A model generated the notes under the pieces. It was not told the DNA's origin and ran no database searches. It saw only the letters and a program-made list of their open reading frames with translations. A stretch of DNA of 64,000 bases, from positions 62,001 to 126,000 of the forward strand of contig CAMYJU010000009.1 in NCBI GenBank assembly GCA_947258795.1. The letters run 5' to 3'. This DNA comes from an uncultured Gammaproteobacteria bacterium (GTDB taxonomy: Bacteria; Pseudomonadota; Gammaproteobacteria; DRJJ01). Below, piece after piece: positions 53,515 to 60,310 of this stretch (positions are counted from its first letter, which is position 1; every line of letters starts with the position of its first letter). Position numbers and translations under genes: made by a program.

Positions 53515-53527
53515 CTGCCTATATATT
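53499..53527 (+). promoter_or_regulatory. sigma70-type promoter of ssrA
   Basis: TTGAAA (53499-53504), a 17-bp spacer and TATATT (53522-53527) precede the mature 5' end by 12 nt. This is a strong, stable-RNA-like promoter with the short pre-tmRNA leader expected. Confidence 0.75.
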
Positions 53528-53631
53528 GACTAGTACCAAGGGGGCGACCTGGCTTCGACGTGGGTTACGAAACCTGAGGTGCATGCCGAGGAACAGACTA
53601 CCTCGTTAATCCAGCTGTAACACTTATAGTT

Positions 53632-53664
53632 GCCAACGACGACAACTACGCATTAGCCGCTTAA
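53632..53664 (+). other. tmRNA proteolysis tag reading frame
   Basis: From the resume codon GCC the frame reads ANDDNYALAA and stops at TAA (53662-53664). The upstream bases ATAGTT match the conserved resume-codon context (E. coli ATAGTC). The tag ends in the LAA degron recognised by ClpXP and related proteases. Confidence 0.9.
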
Positions 53665-53884
53665 AAACCGGTGTAATGCCCTCTGGCTGAAGCCGTGTCT
53701 ATGCGTTCAGATTTCAGGGGTCATCCTCATAGAATCGCGATGAAGCACGTTCGGGGTGGATTCGTTAAAACTTAACCGGAACCGCCTGTTGTGATCCCTG
53801 CCCGTTGGGTAGCAGCAGGTTAAATTAATTAACGGTATAAGCATGTAGAGCCAAAGGCAGAGGATTTGCGGACGCGGGTTCGAT

Positions 53885-54135
53885 TGGAAATGGTCGCCAT
53901 GGGGAGTGATCCCCATTGGAAAAAGAGGGCTCATACGGTGAACGCTAAGGGATTTATCCTATGCCAACGCCGTCCGGTGAATGGGAAACCAGTAAGCCGG
54001 CTAGAGACTCATAGGCTCCTAAAGCACATGGTGTTATGGAGTACTAGGGTGGGCATTTCGCTCACAACACGCCCTCCCCTGCATTATGCAGGTGAAGGAA
54101 TAGTCCGGCCCTGAATGAAAATTCAGGAACAGCCG
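53885..54135 (+). other. group I intron in the T-loop of ssrA
   Basis: The 251-nt insert has hand-foldable group I elements. The last exon bases CGAT pair with intron GTCG (53893-53896), placing the required U-G wobble at the 5' splice site (P1). A 7-bp hairpin with GTGA loop follows (53899-53916, P2-like). GACT (54006-54009) can pair with AGTC (54102-54105) as P7, with a CCTGCA/TGCAGG hairpin (54078-54092) as P8 just before. A hairpin with GAAA loop (54110-54127) matches P9, and the intron ends in G (54135). No ORF lies inside. It lies between T-loop positions 59 and 60 (tRNA numbering). Subgroup not assigned. Confidence 0.9.
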
Positions 54136-54159
54136 TCCCGCCGCCTCCACCAATATAGA

Positions 54160-54194
54160 CCCTGGCTGGTAAAACAGCCGGGGTTTTATATTAT
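54160..54194 (+). terminator. rho-independent terminator of ssrA
   Basis: A 9-bp stem (CCCTGGCTG with CAGCCGGGG, one G-T pair) around GTAAAA is followed by TTTTATATTAT. It starts 8 bp after the CCA end, showing that the first 3' exon copy is the functional end of the gene and that the endonuclease gene lies outside the tmRNA transcript. Confidence 0.9.
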
Positions 54195-54210
54195 CGCGTA
54201 AGGAGCAAGG

Positions 54211-54654
54211 ATGGCCACTTACAAAAAAACCAACCAACTCAATTCTGTTGATGCTGCCTATATTGCGGGACTTATCGATGGCGAAGGTACAATTTCGCTT
54301 ACACGAAGACACAAGAACGAAAACCGTCAACTTGAAATTAGTATCAGTAATACCGAGATACCACTCCTGAAATTTGTACTTGAGTGCGTGGGAACTGGAC
54401 GGATAACCCGAAAGAAGGTCTATTCAAACAAACATACACCTAGTGCCACTTACATAGTTAGTAATCGACAAGCGCTTGATCTGCTCGAACAAATCACACC
54501 ATATTTACGTACCTATAAGAGAAAACGAGCGAAAATATTGTTAGCAGACTATCTACGCCTGACGCCTCGGAATGGCAAATACACGGAAGATCTACATATG
54601 GAAAGAGATAAATTTATTTCTAAATTTCTTGAGACAAAGCCAACATTTATCTAA
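54211..54654 (+). CDS. LAGLIDADG homing endonuclease (single motif)
   Basis: A 147-residue protein with one LAGLIDADG motif, IAGLIDGEG at 18-26 (acidic catalytic residue E25), followed by the usual beta-strand DNA-binding pattern (TISLTRRHKNENRQLEISISNTEIPLL). Single-motif enzymes act as homodimers. AAGGAG precedes the ATG by 5 nt. The gene is AT-rich compared with the host. It lies downstream of the ssrA terminator, between two copies of the ssrA 3' end, not inside the intron. The likely target is an intronless ssrA T-loop. Confidence 0.88.
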   Translation: MATYKKTNQLNSVDAAYIAGLIDGEGTISLTRRHKNENRQLEISISNTEIPLLKFVLECVGTGRITRKKVYSNKHTPSATYIVSNRQALDLLEQITPYLRTYKRKRAKILLADYLRLTPRNGKYTEDLHMERDKFISKFLETKPTFI

Positions 54655-54670
54655 ATATAAAAATTCGGAG

Positions 54671-54695
54671 GGTTCGATTCCCGCCGCCTCCACCA
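54671..54695 (+). repeat. second, intronless copy of the ssrA T-arm and acceptor end
   Basis: GGTTCGATTCCCGCCGCCTC plus CACCA repeats the uninterrupted tmRNA 3' end. An 18-bp identity (TCCCGCCGCCTCCACCAA) is shared with 54136-54153, the real 3' exon. There is no terminator behind it. It looks like the original chromosomal 3' end left behind after insertion of the 3'-exon/terminator/endonuclease segment. Confidence 0.9.
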
Positions 54696-55113
54696 ACCAA
54701 AAGCTACATTTATATATATTTCAATAAGTTATAATTTTGCCAAAATTAAAAGTTAACCAAATTTGGTCAACTTTTGGCATATTTAGGCATAGCGTGGTCA
54801 AAATTTGGTCAACTTTTTTGCAATGGTGTAGCACTACGAAATTCACCAGTACGCACCTCAATATGCCTATGGCTCACTCTGAGTTTTATTGGAAATCATC
54901 GCTCAAAGTCCAGAAATGAATCATTTTCTATAGGGTCAATCCTGTCAGCCTGCTTCAGAGCAGACAGCAATAACCGCCATTAAGCCAAAACCCCCTTCCC
55001 TGAAAAATTGCGCAGAAAAACCTATATTACACTCGACACAATAACCTATTAATGGTACAACCTAATAACCTAGGTTTGGCACGCTGTAAAAACCAATGAA
55101 GAGAACGTAGAAC
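54696..55113. promoter_or_regulatory. AT-rich gap with operator-like palindromes before the fic gene
   Basis: This 418-bp gap contains GTTAACCAAATTTGGTCAAC (54752-54771), a 20-bp palindrome with one mismatch. The core AATTTGGTCAACTTTT recurs at 54802-54817. No gene is convincing here. The repeats could bind a regulator of the downstream Fic gene, possibly its own AbiEi-like domain; that is inference. Confidence 0.5.
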
Positions 55114-56664
55114 ATGGTAGCTCCTTCAGAAAAACTGGCCCGATCTCTTGAAGCTTTGAAATCGCTTCAGGATCGTGGCGTGGTCGCTATCCGTTCAAGC
55201 GACCTGGAACGTCTCGACCGGGAACGTCTTGTTAAGAACGGTTTTCTGCAATCTGTAATGAAGGGATGGTACATCCCTTCCCGTCCTGATGAGGTGGCCG
55301 GTGAAAGCACAGCCTGGTATGCCTCATTCTGGGATTTTTGCGGCTCATATCTGAACGAGCGTTTTGGGACAGACTGGTGCCTGTCACCTGAACAGTCCCT
55401 GCTATTGCATGCCGGAAACCGAACAGTGCCACGCCAGCTATTGGTCCGCTCGCCAAAAGGTGATAACAAGATCACAGGACTCCCGCATGACACATCACTC
55501 TTGACTGTCCGGTACAACATGCCGGATGAGCAGGACATAGAAGTAACAAAAGGTCTGAACCTGTATGCCCTGATTCCAGCCTTGATTGATTGTACGCCCA
55601 GATTATTTCAGCAAAATCCGACCGACATTCGCGCTGCACTATCTATCATTCCTGATGCCTCAGAAGTCCTTGCAAAACTACTTAAGGGCGGGCATACCAC
55701 CATTGCCGGGCGGCTAGCTGGCGCATTTCGTAATATTGGTCGTGATCGCATTGCGGACGATATTGTAAAGACTATGCGCGCTGCCGATTTTGACGTGAGG
55801 AAATTTGATCCGTTTGATACAAAACTGCCTGTCATCCTATCCAGCAGAGAACTTTCTCCTTATGTAAATCGCATACGTCTAATGTGGCATGCGATGCGCG
55901 AACCAATCATAGAACGCTTCCCGGAAGCACCGGGTATTCCTAAAGACATCAAGACTTATATACAACATGTTGAGGATATTTATGTCACCGATGCCTATCA
56001 CTCTTTATCAATTGAGGGTTATCGTGTCAGTGCTGAATTGATTGAGCGGGTGCGAAATCAGAGCTGGAACCCGGACGAAGACGAAGATGACCGGGAACAG
56101 CGCAATGCCATGGCAGCGCGCGGCTACTATCAGGCCTTCCAGGCCGTCAAAGAAAGCATCACAAAGGTCCTCAAGAACGACAACCCCGGCATCGTTGTCG
56201 ATGACGATCACGGCACATGGTACCGGGAGCTGTTTGCGCCCAGCGTTACAGCAGGTATTTTGCAGATTGCTGACCTTGCAGGCTACCGAAATGACCAGGT
56301 CTATATCCGCTACTCCCTGCACACCCCCCCAAAGCGGGAAGCGGTACGTGACCTCATGCCTGCGCTTTTTGATCTTATCAAAGAAGAAAATAACCCGGCT
56401 GTCCGGGTTGTACTGGGACATTTCATGTTTGTGTATATTCATCCTTATATGGACGGCAACGGGCGCATGGGACGGTTTTTAATGAATGTCATGCTAGCCG
56501 CTGGCGGCTATCCGTGGACGGTCATACCCGTAGAAGAGCGCAACGCCTATATGGAAGCACTCGAAGCCGCCAGTACCGCTGAGGATATTGGTCCTTTCAC
56601 TGACTTTCTTGCCACTCTGGTCAGAGATAACCTTGAAGGTAAACCAGGACCAACAGTGCCCTGA
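55114..56664 (+). CDS. Fic family protein with AbiEi-like N-terminal domain
   Basis: This 516-residue protein has two parts. Residues ~10-60 (ALKSLQDRGVVAIRSSDLERL... FLQSVMKGWYIPS) resemble the winged-helix start of AbiEi-type antitoxins, and the AbiEi-like region continues to about 240. The C-terminal Fic domain has the catalytic motif HPYMDGNGRMGR from H443. An inhibitory-helix motif S-x3-E-G lies at S297-E301-G302, upstream of the Fic core (class II, self-inhibited type). Fic enzymes usually transfer AMP to Ser, Thr or Tyr; the target here is unknown. No separate antitoxin gene is adjacent. Location just past ssrA suggests horizontal gain. Confidence 0.85.
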   Translation: MVAPSEKLARSLEALKSLQDRGVVAIRSSDLERLDRERLVKNGFLQSVMKGWYIPSRPDEVAGESTAWYASFWDFCGSYLNERFGTDWCLSPEQSLLLHAGNRTVPRQLLVRSPKGDNKITGLPHDTSLLTVRYNMPDEQDIEVTKGLNLYALIPALIDCTPRLFQQNPTDIRAALSIIPDASEVLAKLLKGGHTTIAGRLAGAFRNIGRDRIADDIVKTMRAADFDVRKFDPFDTKLPVILSSRELSPYVNRIRLMWHAMREPIIERFPEAPGIPKDIKTYIQHVEDIYVTDAYHSLSIEGYRVSAELIERVRNQSWNPDEDEDDREQRNAMAARGYYQAFQAVKESITKVLKNDNPGIVVDDDHGTWYRELFAPSVTAGILQIADLAGYRNDQVYIRYSLHTPPKREAVRDLMPALFDLIKEENNPAVRVVLGHFMFVYIHPYMDGNGRMGRFLMNVMLAAGGYPWTVIPVEERNAYMEALEAASTAEDIGPFTDFLATLVRDNLEGKPGPTVP

Positions 56665-57057
56665 CCACCAACAACACAACAAGCGGGCAGGTTTCAGGGG
56701 CGGTGTAACACACTGGGACTGACAAAAATGCGGCATCGGCCAGTACGCTACTTGTCAATATTTGCGAATATTGGGGATATATTCCACTATTTCCTACAAT
56801 ATTATTCTGAAACCCTTTTTTCTTTGACCGGCTACATGGCGGGATGGCCGATAACACGTTTTTTACGTACCTGGTTTACGCCCTTCCACACCCTGAATCT
56901 GGTTATATTAGCCTCGGCATTATTCTACAAGCACCGCAAAGTAGCCAGCCAAATTCTTCCTTCAAGCCGAACAGCAGCCAGAACAAGGCCAGGGTTCACC
57001 ATCCGCGAACCAACTACATCAATCCAATGACCATGTAATGTGAATAAGGAGTGCCCA
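56665..57057. other. gap between fic and the cold-shock pseudogene
   Basis: This 393-bp stretch contains one open frame of 100 codons (56728-57030) with two hydrophobic patches, but no ribosome site, no recognisable motif and a composition that gives no support. I leave it as non-coding or decayed DNA. Confidence 0.4.
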
Positions 57058-57138
57058 ATGGAAGGACAAGTCAAATACTTTAGCGAGTAGAAGGGATATG
57101 GATTCATAGTCGCGGAGGGCGGATCGGGTTTTAATGTG
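57058..57138 (+). pseudogene. truncated cold-shock protein gene with in-frame stop
   Basis: After AAGGAG and ATG the frame reads MEGQVKYFSE, then TAG, then KGYGFIVAEGGSGFNVISV. The CspA RNP-1-like KGYGFI segment and the start GxVKYF are clear, but codon 11 is a stop and similarity ends after about 30 codons, where 65-70 residues are expected. It is a decayed remnant. Confidence 0.8.
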
Positions 57139-57389
57139 ATCTCGGTCAAAACTTGGTCGCTGATTTTTTATTATCAGCAGGTCCAAGAATTCCACTAATT
57201 TTCGTCTTAAACAGGCTTTCTCTAACTGTAAAAAGATTGATACCAGCCCTGTACTACACAAAATAGTAAGCCCTGCAATGCAGGGCTTAGTTAGGGTCTC
57301 TGCTTCTATTATTAAAGATATTTCAAGAACAAATCGAGTCTAACCCTTTTGGTTTTCAGAGACATCCTTTTAAAATAATGTTTAATATA
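57139..57389. other. intergenic region with a hairpin near 57268-57290
   Basis: TAAGCCCTGC and GCAGGGCTTA form a 10-bp stem around AAT. On the minus strand it is followed by ACTATTTTGT, so it may be a weak terminator for the lipoprotein operon ending at 57390. Nothing else is recognisable. Confidence 0.45.
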
Positions 57390-57959
57390 TCAACTACTCC
57401 TCTTGATACTAAAGGTTTCGACAAGACTCTGATAGGCTTCTTGATCGCGATTGAAGTAATGCAAGGTAGGGGCTCGATAGTACAGCGCATACAGACCCTG
57501 CTGAGTAACAAATCCGTTTACCTTGGTTTCATAACGCAGACCGGACTCAAGCTTGTAACGAATATGCACAGAAAAACCCTGGTGACCGTCTATAGTCACA
57601 GGCTGGTTGCTGACAACCTCCATACCGGGCATGCCGTTATCCTGTGAAGCACGAATTTCAGCTATGGTCAGTTCGGCCAGTTCCGACGGCAACATATCAA
57701 CAGAGGCTTCTTTCTTTAATTTTGGAAAGGCCTCTTTGGATGTACTGTAGATAACGCCGATTCGTTGCAGATCGGGGCCGTCCTTGGAAAGCTGAATACT
57801 TTCTCCGTCATCCTGCAACATCCAGCCAGTCGGGGCCTTGAACGCAAAATAGGAATTCTGATACAGACGACCCTGCTCGTTAACCTTGACCCAGCCTCCG
57901 CCGCAGGCCGACAGTAATAGCAGACTCAGCGAAATTGATATAATGCGAATATAAAACAT
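57390..57959 (-). CDS. lipoprotein of unknown function (PsbP-like fold possible)
   Basis: A 189-residue protein with a signal peptide and lipobox LLSAC (C19). The mature part (YFAFKAPTGWMLQDDGESIQL..., ending EAYQSLVETFSI) resembles PsbP/DUF1795-type domains by its opening FxAPxGW and closing pattern, but I cannot assign it. It is the last of three genes, 12 bp after the M48 peptidase gene. Confidence 0.7.
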   Translation of the reverse strand: MFYIRIISISLSLLLLSACGGGWVKVNEQGRLYQNSYFAFKAPTGWMLQDDGESIQLSKDGPDLQRIGVIYSTSKEAFPKLKKEASVDMLPSELAELTIAEIRASQDNGMPGMEVVSNQPVTIDGHQGFSVHIRYKLESGLRYETKVNGFVTQQGLYALYYRAPTLHYFNRDQEAYQSLVETFSIKRSS

Positions 57960-57971
57960 TTCTGGTTACCT

Positions 57972-59102
57972 CTAATTTCTATTCAGACTGGCGCGATAAT
58001 TTTCTATATAGGCACGGTCAGGCGCGTCCGGTGCAAGTCGCAGGTACTTGCTGAACATTTTCTCGGCCTTCTGTGTTTGTTTGGCTTTCATATGATGGAT
58101 GCCAAGCGCCCGGTAGGATGCAACAAAGTGTGGCGCGTGCGTGACAGCGAATTGATAGGCTTTTTCAGCTCGTTCACTATCGCCATCCTCACCACGCAAA
58201 CGATATGCCTCTCCTAGATAAAACCTGGCTTCAGGCGGATAGCGATTGACATCACTGTTGACTGTCAACATCAACAGTACGCTCTGATATTTTCCAATAG
58301 CCAGATAATCCTCCAGCATTTTCAGGCGCAAGCCTGATACCATTTTCTGGTAAGCAGTCTGGCCCGTATAACCCTGCCTGCCTGGCATACTCGTTGATAG
58401 TTCGGTAAAGCTGTCGATGCGTTCGACCAGATCCGGGTGGCTGGAAAAGAAGTAAGGCTCTTCTATTTTCAGCGCCTCAACTTCGGCAAGTAAATACTGG
58501 AATGTAATAGCGGCCTGGCTGACATCATACCCCGCATTTAACAGTCGATTATAACCGTCCGCATCGGCCTCGCGTTCAAGGTCACGTGAAAAACCGTAAA
58601 TTGACGAAGCAGCCATCAGCTCACCAATCATAGGGATGCCAGTAGCAATAGTTATTCCCATTGAAAGGACATTGTAACTCTCGACATTTCGTCTCTGCTG
58701 CCAGCCATGCTTCCTGATAAAATGCACACCTTCATGAGCAAGCACTGTTGCCATCTGGGCCTCGTTATCCAGACGTGCCAGTAGGCCGGTATTCATATAA
58801 ATACTACCATTTGGCAATGCAAATGCATTCAGGCTGGGTGAGTCCAGTACCCTGACTAGAATAGAACCCTTGTACTCCGGATACAGTTTATCCATGACCT
58901 GCTGCACATAATCCTGGAGTTTATGATCCGCATACAGATTGTCACTAACTTCAAGACTATGATCCAGCTCACCGGCGGCATGCCAGAGCCGGCTTTCTTC
59001 ACCGCTTAGCCGTTTTGTCTGATTAGCGTCTTCAAAAGGCTTTATTGCCGAATTATTACAGGCAACCAGCAACCCCGCCACGATGTACAACAACCAACGC
59101 AT
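57972..59102 (-). CDS. M48 family lipoprotein metalloprotease with TPR-like C-terminus
   Basis: A 376-residue protein with lipobox LLVAC (C15). The zinc motif is HEGVH (H123, E124, H127), with a further ligand in SRDLEREAD (E176/E178). The C-terminal ~120 residues are helical repeats with TPR character (YLGEAYRLRGEDGDSERAEKAYQFAV, ALGIHHMKAKQTQKAEKMFSKYLRLAP). The layout recalls BepA/YfgC periplasmic proteases, but here the protein is lipid-anchored. It starts 2 bp after the upstream lipoprotein gene, so the three form an operon. Confidence 0.88.
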   Translation of the reverse strand: MRWLLYIVAGLLVACNNSAIKPFEDANQTKRLSGEESRLWHAAGELDHSLEVSDNLYADHKLQDYVQQVMDKLYPEYKGSILVRVLDSPSLNAFALPNGSIYMNTGLLARLDNEAQMATVLAHEGVHFIRKHGWQQRRNVESYNVLSMGITIATGIPMIGELMAASSIYGFSRDLEREADADGYNRLLNAGYDVSQAAITFQYLLAEVEALKIEEPYFFSSHPDLVERIDSFTELSTSMPGRQGYTGQTAYQKMVSGLRLKMLEDYLAIGKYQSVLLMLTVNSDVNRYPPEARFYLGEAYRLRGEDGDSERAEKAYQFAVTHAPHFVASYRALGIHHMKAKQTQKAEKMFSKYLRLAPDAPDRAYIENYRASLNRN

Positions 59103-59104
59103 GT

Positions 59105-59884
59105 TCAGCCGTCGTCTTCATTTTCATTACTGGCGAGCTGGGATGTTTGATCAGGCAGGCCTGGAAAACCGGACATCAGGCTTAATGCAAAGCTTTTGGC
59201 ATCATCCGTTTCCCGCAGATCAATCGCGCCGGTCTGCACAACATGATTCAGCCAAAGAATATCACCGGTCTTGAAATCCACCAGACCACCAATAAGGATG
59301 GTATGACCCATTTGTATTCCGACCCCGAAAACCGCGCCTACAACTGCTGCGGTCTTGCGTCCGGAAGATGAAATCACATCTTCTCCCACCACAATCAGTC
59401 CGGCATCGATATCGTACTTGTCTTTCAGAAAACTCAATCCATCGCCGATGGTATAATCAAAGTGAGCCTGCTTGAAGTTCCATGAACCATTGACAGGTAA
59501 CCCTGTCCAGAGGGCGTTGCTGGCCACTACATTAAATAGTTTCAAATGTTCTTCAAGCTGCTTCTGTTCAACAGGGTTCAGGCTTGATGTGTCCACCTGA
59601 CGTGAAAACACCTGCTTGTTGGCCGGATCACGAACAAACAACATGGCTTGCCGAACATTGTCTTCCGCCTTTTCGCTCCATTCAGGCACTTCTTCCATAC
59701 TGCCGCCCAGCGACAACTCCGAAACTTCTACATCGACAGGAAGGAGTGCAGCACTTTGTATCGGGCGCGCCTTCGGATCTTCCTTCAAGGTATAGTGAAG
59801 CTTGTGCCCTGGACCGGCCACACAGCCGCCCAGCAACAAGGTCAGACATACAATCCCAACCATGACATAGCGTGATTCCGCCAT
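59105..59884 (-). CDS. lipoprotein of unknown function, first gene of the M48 operon
   Basis: I start it at MAESRYVMVGIV (59884) because GGGAGGAAG lies directly upstream and a signal peptide with lipobox LLGGC (C19) follows; an upstream start would add 42 residues before the signal. The 259-residue protein has a Gly-rich stretch (KTAAVVGAVFGVGIQMGHTILIGGLVDFKTGDILWLN), which recalls the DUF799/GNA1162-like group of putative lipoproteins. Function not known. Confidence 0.75.
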   Translation of the reverse strand: MAESRYVMVGIVCLTLLLGGCVAGPGHKLHYTLKEDPKARPIQSAALLPVDVEVSELSLGGSMEEVPEWSEKAEDNVRQAMLFVRDPANKQVFSRQVDTSSLNPVEQKQLEEHLKLFNVVASNALWTGLPVNGSWNFKQAHFDYTIGDGLSFLKDKYDIDAGLIVVGEDVISSSGRKTAAVVGAVFGVGIQMGHTILIGGLVDFKTGDILWLNHVVQTGAIDLRETDDAKSFALSLMSGFPGLPDQTSQLASNENEDDG

Positions 59885-60310
59885 CGAACTTCCTCCCTTA
59901 ACACACTTCAGACCAGGACTACCGCTTACCTGTAATAGTTGTTTTAGTAAACCCGGTAAATTACTTACAAAAAGTATACCTGAAAAGATAACGCTATTGC
60001 TATAGTACACTACATATAAGACACACCTTATATAACATTTAACTTAATGAATAATAATTAATTTATATAATCCATGTGTTTCAATCGTGTCCTATTACGC
60101 TATTTAGTGAACGCAGAAAGGCAACAGCTGCCTCACCTCCTTGTCATCCAGTCTGGTCGGAAACTTTAAATCGAGCCCACTCGATGGGGACGCCAAATGC
60201 ATCACATTTTGGAAAGTTTTCGAGTAGTTTTGCTTAAGTTATTTCTATTCATAGCGATAAAAATGTGACGAAGACGCACATCAATAACAACCAGGGCATC
60301 TTTAAATCAC
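59885..60310. other. intergenic region between divergent genes
   Basis: This 426-bp AT-rich gap separates the lipoprotein operon (minus) from the receiver-kinase gene (plus) and must hold both promoters. The 59900-60080 part is very AT-rich. I see no ORF or RNA fold that I can support. Confidence 0.4.

Larger units (their letters stand above)
53540..54152 (+). ncRNA. ssrA: tmRNA gene interrupted by a group I intron
   Basis: The 5' end GGGGGCGACCTGGCTTCGAC and the 3' end CCGCCTCCACCA pair as the tRNA-like acceptor stem. Resume codon GCC at 53632 begins a tag reading frame encoding ANDDNYALAA, one change from E. coli ANDENYALAA. The T-arm is split: exon 1 ends at 53884 (GGGTTCGAT) and exon 2 is 54136-54152. 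Removing bases 53885-54135 gives a 362-nt RNA, almost the length of E. coli tmRNA (363), with an intact T-arm. The gene has its own promoter and terminator; its partner gene smpB lies about 500 bp upstream. tmRNA activity should depend on splicing. Confidence 0.95.

Noticed and set aside
53885-54678. A longer intron of about 794 nt ending at the distal ssrA copy, with the endonuclease gene inside
   Set aside because: The base before the distal 3' exon is T, not the required terminal G, and a strong terminator (54160-54194) lies inside such an intron. The 251-nt intron has a complete hairpin set and a terminal G at 54135.
54136-54695. A classical integrase-type genomic island at ssrA
   Set aside because: The 18-bp direct repeats resemble att sites, but no integrase gene lies between them or nearby, and only the 543-bp endonuclease segment is enclosed. 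Kept only as an alternative origin.
56728-57030. A 100-codon frame between the fic gene and the cold-shock pseudogene
   Set aside because: No ribosome site, no recognisable domain and an unsupported start.
57058-57138. Readthrough or recoding at the TAG of the cold-shock gene
   Set aside because: Similarity stops within about 20 codons after the TAG, so even with readthrough no complete cold-shock domain would be made.
60170-60260. A riboswitch before the receiver-kinase gene, suggested by CTCGA/TCGAG blocks
   Set aside because: The pairing is short and no known riboswitch core could be recognised.
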